A stretch of 64,000 bases of DNA. Origin: Brevibacterium antiquum CNRZ 918 (GTDB lineage Bacteria > Actinomycetota > Actinomycetes > Actinomycetales > Brevibacteriaceae). The stretch lies in NCBI RefSeq assembly GCF_900169145.1, contig NZ_FXZD01000009.1, positions 1 to 64,000 on the forward strand. Reading direction: 5' to 3'. The stretch's first letter is position 1, and each line of letters begins with the position of its first letter. A program made the translations under genes and the position numbers. Of this stretch, positions 46,079 through 54,915 are shown piece by piece. A model generated the notes under the pieces. It saw only the letters and a program-made list of their open reading frames with translations. It did not search any database and was not told the DNA's origin.

Positions 46079-46304
46079 TAAGCGACCTTGAACGTAGACA
46101 CAATTCGGACCGTGGATGATTTAGCTGGCGGGCAGCGACCTCAATCAGCAAAAAGTCTACCGCCTATTCCCCCGAATCTTCACCTACAGTTCAGCGCTGC
46201 TGCGCTTGCCACACCCGGCGTTCACTTGTGAGCTGGGAGAATGTGCCCCCATCAGGCGAGAGAATGTATCGACGTTCACACTCGACCTGATGAGGACACA
46301 CTTG

Positions 46305-47750
46305 TCAGATGACGTATTCGTCGGCGATGCTCAGCGCTTCATCGAGCACCTTGAGCCCGAAGCGCACGTCTGCATCGGGGGTGTTCAGCGGCGGGACGAC
46401 ATGGATCCGGTTGAAGTTCGCGAATGGAAGCACCCCACCTGACTTCATCGCCGCAATCACCCGATTCATCTCCGGAGAGCTGCCGCCGTACGCCGCCAGT
46501 GGTTCACGCGTGGTCCGGTCCTTGACCAGCTCAACGGCCCAGAAGCACCCCATTCCGCGAACGTCTCCGATCGAAGGGTGACGCTGCGCCATCTCGTGCA
46601 GCGCCGGCCCGATGATGTCGCGACCGAGGCGCTCGGCGTTGCCGATCATTCCCTCGTCGTCCATCGCATTGATGGTGGCGACTGCTGCGGCGCAGGCCAG
46701 TGGGTGGCCCGAATAGGTCAGACCGCCGGGGTAGACGCGGTCGCGGAAGGTCTCGAAGATCGCATCCGAGATCACGACTCCGCCCAGTGGCACATACCCC
46801 GAGTTCACGCCCTTGGCGAAGGTGATGAGGTCCGGGGTGACATCCCAATGGTCGACGGCGAACCAGCGTCCGGTGCGGCCGAAGCCGGCCATCACCTCGT
46901 CGGCGATGTATATGATGCCGTAGCGGGTCGTCAGTTCCCGCACCCCTTCGAGGTATCCGGCTGGAGGTCCGTAGATTCCGGCCGTCCCGGGCACAGTCTC
47001 GAGGATGAGCGCGGCGATGTTGCTCGGCCCCTCCAAGGTGATCATGTCCTCGAGGTGCTGCAGCGCCCGCTGCGTCTCCTCCGCCTCGGTGGTGGCACCG
47101 AAGTACGAACGGTACTGGTAGGCGGGCATGAAGTGAACGATGCCCTCGGCCGAGTAGTCGCTGGCGAAGCGACGCGGGTCGCCTGTGGCGTTGACGGCCA
47201 GCTGGGTGCCGCCGTGGTAGCTGCGGTAGGCGGAGAGGACCTTGGTCCGCCCGGTGTGCAGGCGCGCCATGCGGATCGCGTGCTCGTTCGCGTCGGCGCC
47301 GCCGTTGGTGAAGAACACGTGGTCGAGGTCGCCTGGCGCCCGATCGGTGATGAGTCGAGCCGCTTCGGAGCGGGCATCATTGACGTGCTGCGGGGCAATC
47401 GTGCATAGTTTCGCCGCCTGCTCCTGGATCGCTGCGACGACCTTCGGGTGCTGGTGCCCGATGTTCGTATTCACCAGCTGCGAAGACATGTCGAGCAGCT
47501 TCTGCCCCTCACCGTCCCAGATATAGGGGCCTTCGGCAGCCAGAATGGTCATCGGGTCGAAGGGCCCCTGTGCCTGCCAGGAATGGAAGACGTGTGCCCG
47601 GTCGAGGTCATGAGCCCGCTGACCCACGCGCACCTGGTCGGCGGTGAACGCCCGTTCGCCGTGATCCAGGTCCGCGTCGCGCTTCGAGCCATCGGAGTTG
47701 GATTCGTTGACCTCATGGTCGAGTTCTTCGTTCGCATTGATCACAGTCAT
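46305..47750 (-). CDS. Class III (omega) aminotransferase
   Basis: 481-aa PLP enzyme of aminotransferase class III. Lys313 in LITFAKGVNSGYVPLGG binds PLP, Asp284 in YIADEVMAGFGRTGRWF contacts its nitrogen, and VFFTNGGADANEHAIRMAR is the phosphate-binding region. The general pattern fits omega-transaminases such as beta-alanine/taurine:pyruvate or putrescine-type enzymes; the amino donor is not determined. Residues 1-45 are a polar lead. Divergent from the PucR regulator with a shared operator-like site, which probably controls it. Confidence 0.9.
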   Translation of the reverse strand: MTVINANEELDHEVNESNSDGSKRDADLDHGERAFTADQVRVGQRAHDLDRAHVFHSWQAQGPFDPMTILAAEGPYIWDGEGQKLLDMSSQLVNTNIGHQHPKVVAAIQEQAAKLCTIAPQHVNDARSEAARLITDRAPGDLDHVFFTNGGADANEHAIRMARLHTGRTKVLSAYRSYHGGTQLAVNATGDPRRFASDYSAEGIVHFMPAYQYRSYFGATTEAEETQRALQHLEDMITLEGPSNIAALILETVPGTAGIYGPPAGYLEGVRELTTRYGIIYIADEVMAGFGRTGRWFAVDHWDVTPDLITFAKGVNSGYVPLGGVVISDAIFETFRDRVYPGGLTYSGHPLACAAAVATINAMDDEGMIGNAERLGRDIIGPALHEMAQRHPSIGDVRGMGCFWAVELVKDRTTREPLAAYGGSSPEMNRVIAAMKSGGVLPFANFNRIHVVPPLNTPDADVRFGLKVLDEALSIADEYVI

Positions 47751-47904
47751 GACGTGACGTCCTTTCGCATTTCATTCCATATCGCCGAGGTGGGTCAGAC
47801 CGCCGAGACAGGGGCAGAGCGCCGAGGTGGTCCTGATCCTTCAATGGTGAGTCAGCCGAACCCGAATCACCATGGACACCCTGTCAACATATGTCGATTC
47901 AGAC

Positions 47905-47917
47905 TTACACTGTGTAA
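47905..47917. promoter_or_regulatory. Operator-like palindrome between aminotransferase and PucR genes
   Basis: TTACAC-T-GTGTAA is a perfect 6+1+6 inverted repeat in the 203-bp divergent region, 37 bp before the PucR start. A second short palindrome, ACATATGT, lies at 47887-47894. A plausible binding site for the PucR protein on both genes. Confidence 0.55.
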
Positions 47918-47953
47918 ATCACACGATCTCGAATCGGCGAAAGGAAACGCACA

Positions 47954-49561
47954 TTGGACGTCTGGTCACAGCGAGCACCCGATCTGACGATCGCGGGCCT
48001 GCTCGACGTCGACGAGATCCGCCGTGGCGATCCCGAAGTCGTAGCCGGTGGTGACCAGCTGGGACGTGCGGTGAGATGGGTGCACATCGCCGATTCGGAG
48101 AATGTCGCACAGTTCCTCGAAGGCGGTGAACTCGTGCTCAGCACCGGCTTGTCCTACCGGTCTTCACCGGAATCGACCGCGAATTTCTTCGATCAGCTCG
48201 AATCAGCTTCCGCCTCAGGCGCTGTCATCGAACTCATCCATGACGATGGCCGACCTGATGACGAAGCCATCGAAACCGTACGCGCTGCCGCCCGTGATCG
48301 TGAGATCCCGATCGTGATTCTGCGCCACCGCATCAAGTTCGTCCGCGTCACGGAGCTCGCCCACCAGGAACTGCTCAATCGCCAGCTGGCCCGCGTTGAG
48401 CATGCGCGCACGGTCCACGAGGCCTTCACACAGTTGAGTCTGGAGAGTGCTGGAGCCCAGGACATCGTCGATCGAACGGCGGATCTGCTGGGCTCACCCG
48501 TCATACTCGAAGACGTCGGACATCGACTGCTCGCCTACGCCGGTGACACACCCTCGTCACGCACTGAGCAACACGAAAGCATGGGGACGGACCACCTCGG
48601 CGAGGGCAGCGGGCACGGGCGGCGGTGGCTGCAGACCCCGGTGGGGCTGCGAGATCGACGGTGGGGCCGCCTGCTGGCGCCGGGGCGTCTGGGATCTGAC
48701 GAAGCGGCTGTGCAGGTCATCGAGCGCGCCGCACAGACTCTGACTCTGGCGCGGATGGCCGAACGCGACGAACAGGACCTTCTCGTTGCGGCTCAGGGCG
48801 GTTTGGTCCGCGACATCATCGAATCGGCAGACGTCGACGAGAAGCAGGTCCGAGATCGGGCGGCGGACCTTGGCTTCGCACCACGAGGCCGCATGATTCC
48901 CGTGGTCGTGCGCGTTGATCGCGGTCCGAACACCGACCCGACCACACTCCAGCTGCGGGAACGGTCACTGCACCGTGATTTCGTATCTGCAGCAACCGCT
49001 CACCGCTGCTCCACGCTGTCCGCCGGTCTGCAATCGGGCTCATTCGGGGTCGTGGTGGCGCTGCCGTCAGGTGCCGATGACGATGCAGTCCTCGAGCGGC
49101 TCATCGCTGAACTTCCCAGCCGCGACACCACAGTTGGAGTCGGGCGGACGAGTAAGTCGATCGTCGACGCTGCCATTGGGCTCGAATCCGCCACCCAGGT
49201 GGCCGAGATCGCGTCGACACTCGAGCTGCGACAACGGCAGTACTACCGATTCTCCGACGTGAGGCTGCGCGGGCTGCTTTCGTCCCTGCACGATGATCCG
49301 AGTGTTCGGGCCTTCGCCGAGGCAGAGCTGGCCCCTCTGCTCGAGGCTGATGGTGAGGGTGAGGAGATGCTCACCCTTCTCGAGCAGTTGATCACTCACG
49401 GCGGCAACAAGTCAGCACTTGCCCGCAGCGGCTTCCTGTCCCGCCCGGCACTGTACGCACGACTGGACAAGCTGCAGCGCAGGCTCGGCGTCTCGCTGGA
49501 GGATGCGGAATCACGCACTGCACTCCACGTCGCCATTCTGTGGCTGCGCACGAATGGCTGA
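47954..49561 (+). CDS. PucR family transcriptional regulator
   Basis: 535-aa regulator. The N-terminal PucR domain (about 10-130) begins TIAGLLDVDEIRRGDPEVVAGG and contains VRWVHIADSENVAQFLEGGELVLSTG (split at the conserved E-L-x-L-T-G). A central GGDEF-like linker domain follows (about 290-420). The C-terminal HTH_30 (about 475-533) has HGGNKSALARSGFLSRPALY. Starts at TTG 47954 with AAAGGA 8 nt upstream. PucR members activate purine, proline, GABA or amine catabolic genes; the divergent aminotransferase is the obvious target. Confidence 0.9.
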   Translation: MDVWSQRAPDLTIAGLLDVDEIRRGDPEVVAGGDQLGRAVRWVHIADSENVAQFLEGGELVLSTGLSYRSSPESTANFFDQLESASASGAVIELIHDDGRPDDEAIETVRAAARDREIPIVILRHRIKFVRVTELAHQELLNRQLARVEHARTVHEAFTQLSLESAGAQDIVDRTADLLGSPVILEDVGHRLLAYAGDTPSSRTEQHESMGTDHLGEGSGHGRRWLQTPVGLRDRRWGRLLAPGRLGSDEAAVQVIERAAQTLTLARMAERDEQDLLVAAQGGLVRDIIESADVDEKQVRDRAADLGFAPRGRMIPVVVRVDRGPNTDPTTLQLRERSLHRDFVSAATAHRCSTLSAGLQSGSFGVVVALPSGADDDAVLERLIAELPSRDTTVGVGRTSKSIVDAAIGLESATQVAEIASTLELRQRQYYRFSDVRLRGLLSSLHDDPSVRAFAEAELAPLLEADGEGEEMLTLLEQLITHGGNKSALARSGFLSRPALYARLDKLQRRLGVSLEDAESRTALHVAILWLRTNG

Positions 49562-49785
49562 CCGTGGGATAGATCAGCGCGGTCGGAATGTCCGAGCGCA
49601 TTCGTTCCCATCCCAGCGGACTCTTCGATGGTGAACGGCAGCGGGCAGCGGCAGCGAATTCTCGTGGCCTGATGCTGCGCCCGACGTTGCTGCGCTGCGA
49701 TGAGATCGCGAGCGCGCTCGACCCGCCGTTGACCCGAGGTCCGCAACGTCCTCGGTTGGGGTGACTTCGCGCAGAGTGAGCCCGC
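49562..49785. other. Decayed sequence between PucR and the SDR remnant
   Basis: 224 bp with reading frames on the minus strand but no recognisable domain. Together with the SDR remnant next to it, this looks like the scar of a deletion. Confidence 0.4.
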
Positions 49786-49857
49786 CGAGCCGATGCCGCC
49801 GGCGGCTCCGGTGACGAGGATGGTCCGGCCTTCGAGTTCCAAGCGTTGTCCCTTCAT
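49786..49857 (-). pseudogene. N-terminal remnant of a short-chain dehydrogenase
   Basis: From ATG 49857 the frame reads MKGQRLELEGRTILVTGAAG then GIGSA, the nucleotide-binding start of an SDR enzyme (TGxxxGIG). After that the match is lost and no catalytic YxxxK follows in any frame. The gene is truncated at about residue 25. It lies 24 bp downstream of the racemase-family gene and was probably the last gene of that operon. Confidence 0.6.
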
Positions 49858-49880
49858 AGTCAGGCGATCTGAAATCGGGA

Positions 49881-50966
49881 TCACTCCCCGGCCCTCATTC
49901 GGCCCATTCCCGGTCCCCAGATGTCGCCGACGGTATAGCCGACAGGGAACGGATCGTCGCATTCGAGGACAAGCTGGTGGAACCCGGTGATCCACCCGCG
50001 GCCGCTGATCGTTGGGACGACGGCCGGAAAGTCGCCCACGGATGCCACCTCCTTCACCTCGGCGGTGAAGGTGGTACCCATCATCGATTCGTGGACGAAC
50101 TCGTCCCCGACTGCCAGCTCTCCCCTGGCGAACATCGCGGCCACGCGGCCACTGGTCCCGGTCCCGCACGGTGACCGGTCGAGAGTGCCTGACCAGGTGC
50201 TCGGATCATCGAGGTCGACCTCACCGTTGGGCAGGACCACGGCATTGCGGCCGTGCGTGCCCTCGGTTCGTGCTGGCCCGTGGATCATCGGCAGAGCTAT
50301 CGAGTCGACCTCCGGGATGAGCGGGTGGACGACGTGGAATGCATCGTCGGCGGCCTTCCTCATCACCGCTGCGGCCCGGATGATCTCCTTCGCATTCGCC
50401 GGCTCGAGGTCGACGCCGAGGTGTTCGGCCGTGGTCTGGACGTAGAACTGTCCCCCGAAGACGATGTCGACGGGAATCGTTCCGTAGCCGGGAACGTCTA
50501 AAGGCAGATCGAGGCCGTGGACGAAAGCCGGAACGTTGTCGAAGGTGACCATCGTGGCCCGTCCTCCCTCAACCTTCGCGCGCACCGCGACGATCCCGAC
50601 CGCTGTGTCGATGCGCAGAGTGGTGATGGGTTCGCTGACGTCGATCGCACCGGTTTCGATGAGTGCAGTCACCGCACAGATGAGGTTCGAACCCGACATA
50701 GGCCGGAACCCGCCCTGTTCCATGACGATCATGCCGAAGTCACAGCTGGGATCTGCAGCCGGAACGATGAGCGGTGAGCAGAGTCCGGGGTACCCGCGAG
50801 GTTCCTGCAGGACCAAGGTGCGCAGGTCATCGAGGTGGTCTTGGCAGTAGCGGAGACGTTCGACCATGGTCGCCCCCTTGACTCGCAGACCAGAGCCCAT
50901 GAGGACTCGGCCCGGTTCGCCCGCCGCGTGAACGTCCACCGTTTGGATAAGCTGCCTGTTGGTCAT
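49881..50966 (-). CDS. Proline racemase/4-hydroxyproline epimerase family protein (Ser/Cys type)
   Basis: 361-aa member of the proline racemase superfamily. TVDVHAAGEPGRV is the family start. The first active-site position, normally Cys in MCGH, is Ser91 here (RPMSGSNLICAVTALIE). The second is Cys267 in DRSPCGTGTSGRVA. The Ser/Cys pair is one of three known combinations (Cys/Cys, Ser/Cys, Cys/Thr) and, from memory of the family, goes with hydroxyproline epimerases more than with proline racemase. The adjacent DapA-family lyase and FAD amine oxidase support hydroxyproline catabolism. ATG 50966 follows GAGG; the frame upstream to 51119 overlaps the DapA gene and is not used. Confidence 0.88.
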   Translation of the reverse strand: MTNRQLIQTVDVHAAGEPGRVLMGSGLRVKGATMVERLRYCQDHLDDLRTLVLQEPRGYPGLCSPLIVPAADPSCDFGMIVMEQGGFRPMSGSNLICAVTALIETGAIDVSEPITTLRIDTAVGIVAVRAKVEGGRATMVTFDNVPAFVHGLDLPLDVPGYGTIPVDIVFGGQFYVQTTAEHLGVDLEPANAKEIIRAAAVMRKAADDAFHVVHPLIPEVDSIALPMIHGPARTEGTHGRNAVVLPNGEVDLDDPSTWSGTLDRSPCGTGTSGRVAAMFARGELAVGDEFVHESMMGTTFTAEVKEVASVGDFPAVVPTISGRGWITGFHQLVLECDDPFPVGYTVGDIWGPGMGRMRAGE

Positions 50967-51000
50967 TGTGTCGATACCTCGTTCGACCGGCGACAGGCGA

Positions 51001-51900
51001 TCAGGCGACGGTTTCGAGGCCGGCTGCGTTGAGGAGGCGTTGAAGCTCCTCGCGGTGCTCTGCAGCCAGAGGGAGAATCGGCCCGCGAGTCGGGCCCGCT
51101 GGCATTCCGACAAGCTCAACCCCGGTCTTCACGCCGCAGGCATAGCTATGTGATTCCAGGAATACACATATCGGGTGGATCTTCTCCCACAGATCCCGTG
51201 CCCGCGGCATGTCGGAATCGACAGCCAGCGCGTTGTACAGATCGACGCACAGGCGGGGAATGAAGCTGGCCGCTCCCCACACTCCGGCATTGGTTCCGAG
51301 TGCGAGCGCTGCGAAGGTCAACGTGTCACAGCCATTGATAGCCCGAATATCGTCGGAATGGTCGAGGTAGACGGAAGTGAACTTGGAGAAATCGCCGCTG
51401 GTGTCTTTGTAACTTCCGACTCCGGCTTCTCGACCAAGACGTCCGAACTGTTCGGCACTGACCTCAAGGCCGGTGGCGTCCGGGATGTTGTAGAACATGA
51501 TCGGGATGTCAACGACTTCTGAGACTGCCCGGTAGTGGACGATGATCTCTTCGAATGACGGAGTGTCGTAGAAGGGAGGAACGATCATCAGAGCATCGGC
51601 ACCTGCTTCCTCGGCATCGCGGCTCAGCTCAATGGTCTCTGCTGTTGAGAGTGCCCCGGTTCCCGCGACCACGGGCACACGTTTGTCCGCGTCTTGAATG
51701 TAGGCTCGGTTGCAGGCCTTGCGTTCCGCGACTGTGAGGGCGGTGAACTCTCCGGTCGAGCCGCCTGGAACCAATCCGTGGACGCCGTTTGCGATCATAT
51801 GCTCGACCTGAGTTCCGATGCCGGCAATATCGATCTCGCCGCCGTCAGGAGTGAACGGGGTAATACAAGCGGCATAGATGCCGGTGAAGGTGATTGACAT
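51001..51900 (-). CDS. DapA family lyase/aldolase
   Basis: 299-aa class I aldolase of the dihydrodipicolinate synthase family. GIYAACITPFTPDGG opens the barrel, PGGSTGEF (46-52) binds the pyruvoyl carboxylate, Tyr137 is in MFYNIPD and the Schiff-base Lys165 in GSYKDTSGD. In its operon with a racemase-family epimerase and an FAD oxidase the likely reaction is deamination of 1-pyrroline-4-hydroxy-2-carboxylate to 2-oxoglutarate semialdehyde, as in the bacterial hydroxyproline pathway. This is inferred from context. True DapA function is unlikely. Confidence 0.87.
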   Translation of the reverse strand: MSITFTGIYAACITPFTPDGGEIDIAGIGTQVEHMIANGVHGLVPGGSTGEFTALTVAERKACNRAYIQDADKRVPVVAGTGALSTAETIELSRDAEEAGADALMIVPPFYDTPSFEEIIVHYRAVSEVVDIPIMFYNIPDATGLEVSAEQFGRLGREAGVGSYKDTSGDFSKFTSVYLDHSDDIRAINGCDTLTFAALALGTNAGVWGAASFIPRLCVDLYNALAVDSDMPRARDLWEKIHPICVFLESHSYACGVKTGVELVGMPAGPTRGPILPLAAEHREELQRLLNAAGLETVA

Positions 51901-51958
51901 GATTGTGGCCTTTCAACTGGTGTCTGTCGTTCAGCGTTGGACGAAGTGTGTGAGTCGA

Positions 51959-53209
51959 TCAGAAGCGCTTCGGTGATATCCGCGCGAGGAGGTCAGGACT
52001 GAGGTTGGTTTTCCGGTCAAGCATGATGTCGGTGAGCACCTTCGCCGAGGCGGGCGCCAGGGTCAGCCCCAACATCGAGTGGCCGGAATTCACGTAGGCG
52101 TTCTTCGCTGTCCCCAGGCTGCCGATCACAGGCAGCCCGTCCGGTGTCATGGGTCGCGAGCCTGCCCACGGAGTCCGCTCGCCGGGCGGTTCATCGCCCC
52201 AGTCGCGGAATGATTGGCGGGCCGCTTTCCGGATAGCTTCGACGCGAATGTCGTTGACCTCGTCATCTCGGCTGCCGAACTCCATCGTCCCCGCCAGACG
52301 AAGCATGCCGTTGAGTGGGGTGACTGCGACCCTGGTGTCTTCGAGAGTCAGTGAGGTTCTCAGCTCTATCGGCGCGGGAGCGTAGTCGATGCTGTATCCC
52401 TTGCCCGAATAGATGGGCAGTCTGGCGCCGAGCTCAGCCAGGAGCGCACCGGTCGGTACACCTGCGGCGACGACGACGGCATCGGTCGCGATGACCTCTG
52501 CGTCGGTGGTGACGATCGCTGTGACAATGTCACCGCTGCGCACGAAGCTGCGCACAGCCACTCCCTCACGCACTCTCACACCGAGGTCGCCTAACTTCGC
52601 CAGCAGTCCGCGGGTCAGGGAGTCGGGTTCGATCTGTCGATCAGCGGGAAAGTAGATCCCGTGGCGAATTCGGTCGCTCAGTGCTGGTTCCGATTCCAGC
52701 AGATCATCGCCGTGGAGCTCCTCTGCGACATGACCGGCCGAAGCGAACGCGGTCAGGGTCTGACTGTGCTCTTCGAATCGAGCGGTGGTCTCGAATGCCA
52801 GGAGAACCCCACGAGCATGCATCTCGAAATCGATGCCCTGACGCTGATAATCATCGAAGAGCGCATTCGCGTCTTCTCCCAGTCGCAGGTGCACGTCGAG
52901 TCCGGCTTCGAAGTCCTGGGCGTTGCAGTGCAGGGCCATGCGGAGCAGAAACTTCAAGTATCCGGGCGCCAAAGACGGTTTGATCGACAGGGGGCTGTCG
53001 GGTCTGAGCATCCATCTGATGCCTTGCAGCAAGACACCCGGCCCGGGAACCGGAGTACTCTCAGCCAGGGCCACTTTCGCCGCATTGCCATGGGATGCGC
53101 CGGCGCCGCACTTTCCTGATTCGAGAAGCGTAACCTCACATCCGGCAGACGCCAGTTCATAGGCGCTCGACAGTCCCACCACTCCACCACCGACAACGAC
53201 TACCTTCAT
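51959..53209 (-). CDS. FAD-dependent amine/D-amino acid oxidoreductase (DadA-like)
   Basis: 416-aa flavoprotein of the DAO family. The N-terminal KVVVVGGGVVGLSSAYELAS (2-21) with LLESGKCGAGASHGNA binds FAD. The C-terminal SRPMTPDGLPVIGSLG and AYVNSGHSMLGLTLAPASAK close the flavin site. Resembles DadA and D-hydroxyproline dehydrogenase subunits. In this cluster it would oxidise cis-4-hydroxy-D-proline made by the epimerase. First gene of a three-gene unit with DapA and the epimerase, behind a 17-bp palindrome. Confidence 0.9.
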   Translation of the reverse strand: MKVVVVGGGVVGLSSAYELASAGCEVTLLESGKCGAGASHGNAAKVALAESTPVPGPGVLLQGIRWMLRPDSPLSIKPSLAPGYLKFLLRMALHCNAQDFEAGLDVHLRLGEDANALFDDYQRQGIDFEMHARGVLLAFETTARFEEHSQTLTAFASAGHVAEELHGDDLLESEPALSDRIRHGIYFPADRQIEPDSLTRGLLAKLGDLGVRVREGVAVRSFVRSGDIVTAIVTTDAEVIATDAVVVAAGVPTGALLAELGARLPIYSGKGYSIDYAPAPIELRTSLTLEDTRVAVTPLNGMLRLAGTMEFGSRDDEVNDIRVEAIRKAARQSFRDWGDEPPGERTPWAGSRPMTPDGLPVIGSLGTAKNAYVNSGHSMLGLTLAPASAKVLTDIMLDRKTNLSPDLLARISPKRF

Positions 53210-53265
53210 GCAGGTCTCCCTCAGTGCCGACCGCGACCCACACTGGTCACAGCGTCACGCCGGAC

Positions 53266-53282
53266 GGATTGTATGACAATCC
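53266..53282. promoter_or_regulatory. 17-bp operator A of the hydroxyproline-like cluster
   Basis: GGATTGT-ATG-ACAATCC, a perfect 7+3+7 inverted repeat, 57-73 bp before the start of the FAD oxidase gene. It is nearly identical (15 of 17 positions) to the site at 54843-54859. Most likely bound by the FCD-type GntR regulator encoded between the two sites. Confidence 0.75.
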
Positions 53283-53397
53283 CTGTTAGACTCACGCTAC
53301 GCACTCGATGTGACCGCGTCAATGCTCTTTCGCACAGAGTTTTTCAACGGCCTCCACGCCGGATCGACTGACGCTCCGCTTGACGCCTCGGAACCGG

Positions 53398-54213
53398 TCA
53401 GTCAGCCGATCCAGGAGTCAGCAGCGCGAGCTCTTGAGCACTATCCATAGTGTGAACATCCAGCGCTGTCCGGATCTGCGCAGAATCACCCGTGCGAATC
53501 GCGCGCATCAGTGCGGCATGAATGGCATGAGCCCGCGCGGGATTCGTGCGTGTGAATTGGTCATAGGCCAGGACGATAGTCATCTGCGCCTCCATCACCG
53601 GCCAGATGCGCATGAGCAGATAATTGTCTGCAGCTTCCCAGATCCCGCGGTGAAATCGCACGTGCGCCTCATGCAGGGCAAGCGGGTCCGATTCTGCGGT
53701 CGCTCTCTCGAAGACCCGCCACGCGTCTTCCAGCACGCCCATCCGCGAACCAGTCGTGTCAGCAAGGATCTCGTTGATCGCCTCGGTGTCGAGAGCGACC
53801 CTGACACGAGCGATCTCCAGCAGAGAATCGGACTGAATATCGGCTACGCGAAGGCCACGGTAGGCCTCCTGAATCAGAAAACCGTCTCTCGCCATCTGAT
53901 TGAGTGCCTCCCGAGCAGTCGGGCGACTGACGTCAAGAGAAGAGGTGAGTTCTGCTTCGATGATGCGCTGACCCGGCCGGATCTCGCCGAGGACGATCCG
54001 CCTTTTGATCTCATCGACGACGCGTTGCCGGCGCTCCGTGTTGGACGCGGGAGTCGTCACCATGCTCGCGGACGAATTCTGCGAGGTACGAGACATGGAC
54101 GTGCGTGCCGGTGTGCGTCCGATATCGTCGTTCTCTGGTCCCATTGAGTCCACTCCGGCGCCTCCTTCTCGATACGGATTGCTGAGTTCAGTCAGGTGCC
54201 CGGGCTGGGTCAC
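53398..54213 (-). CDS. GntR family regulator, FadR/FCD subfamily
   Basis: 271-aa regulator. After a polar lead of about 60 residues comes the winged helix (EIKRRIVLGEIRPGQRIIEA, then LDVSRPTAREALNQMARDGF). The FCD effector domain follows, with metal-binding residues in LHEAHVRFHRGIWEAADN and the final HAALMRAIRTGDSAQIRTAL helix. FCD regulators bind small organic acids. GTG 54213 overlaps the stop of the SDR gene by 4 nt (GTGA), but an internal start among the later Met codons cannot be excluded, since the first 55 residues look dispensable. Confidence 0.88.
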   Translation of the reverse strand: MTQPGHLTELSNPYREGGAGVDSMGPENDDIGRTPARTSMSRTSQNSSASMVTTPASNTERRQRVVDEIKRRIVLGEIRPGQRIIEAELTSSLDVSRPTAREALNQMARDGFLIQEAYRGLRVADIQSDSLLEIARVRVALDTEAINEILADTTGSRMGVLEDAWRVFERATAESDPLALHEAHVRFHRGIWEAADNYLLMRIWPVMEAQMTIVLAYDQFTRTNPARAHAIHAALMRAIRTGDSAQIRTALDVHTMDSAQELALLTPGSAD

Positions 54214-54803
54214 ACGGCAATGACCCTGCCGGTGACGTTTCCTTCCACGGAGCGCACGAAGGCTGCCGCAACCTGCTCGTCGGTGACCGGCACCATTCCC
54301 GCGAATGCGTCGTGGAAGTGAGGAGAATTCGCCAGCACATTTGGACTGACCGCATTGATCCGGATGCCGCGCGGAAGTTCGGGCGCGGCGGAGATGACGA
54401 ATGATTCGACAGCACCATTGGCCAGTGCCGCGGCCGCTGCAGTCGGTACGGGTTCTCGGCTGAGCACTCCTGTGGTTGCCGTGATCGAACCACCGTCATT
54501 GAGATAGTCGAGGCCCTGCGTGACGAATTCAACCTGCCCCAGAGTCTTCGAGGTGAAGGCCTCAGCATAGTCCTCACGCGTGAGCTCCGTCAGTGGCTTG
54601 AACGCTGCGGACCCCACCGCAACGACGATGGCATCAACTGACCCGACCGCCGCCAGCAGTGCGGCGATCGATTCGGGATCCGAGGTGTCGACTCCGGGTT
54701 CAGTCGACCGTGAAGCGGCAACGACCTCGTGCCCTCGGGCTTCCAACTCGACTCGAGCAACCCCTCCGACGTGCCCCGCGCCTCCGACCAGCAAGATCTT
54801 CAT
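54210..54803 (-). CDS. Short-chain dehydrogenase/reductase (short form)
   Basis: 197-aa SDR. The nucleotide motif is KILLVGGAGHVGGVARVELE, an atypical GGAGHVGG. The downstream part has ITATTGVLSREPVP in place of the usual catalytic Ser strand, then AAAAALANGAVESFVISAAP without the YxxxK pair, and PRGIRINAVSPNVLANSP. It belongs to the group of short SDRs that lack the canonical Tyr, so it may bind NADP without being a classical dehydrogenase. Coupled to the GntR gene and preceded by the second copy of the operator. Confidence 0.83.
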   Translation of the reverse strand: MKILLVGGAGHVGGVARVELEARGHEVVAASRSTEPGVDTSDPESIAALLAAVGSVDAIVVAVGSAAFKPLTELTREDYAEAFTSKTLGQVEFVTQGLDYLNDGGSITATTGVLSREPVPTAAAAALANGAVESFVISAAPELPRGIRINAVSPNVLANSPHFHDAFAGMVPVTDEQVAAAFVRSVEGNVTGRVIAV

Positions 54804-54842
54804 GACACTGGCTCCTCATAGGTGCAATAGTCCCACGACTCA

Positions 54843-54859
54843 GGATTGACTGACAATCC
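54843..54859. promoter_or_regulatory. 17-bp operator B of the hydroxyproline-like cluster
   Basis: GGATTG-ACTGA-CAATCC, 40-56 bp before the SDR start. It differs from operator A at 53266-53282 only at positions 7 and 8. Two copies of so long a palindrome, each before a transcription unit of the same cluster, indicate one common regulator. Confidence 0.75.
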
Positions 54860-54915
54860 AGAGCATAGAGGATCGCGAGCAATCACACCAGGGATTCAGT
54901 GCCACCAGACGAAAA

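Noticed and set aside
46079..46304. PHO box before the second Pit gene
   Set aside because: Several GTTCA words occur but not with the regular 11-bp spacing of actinobacterial PhoP sites.
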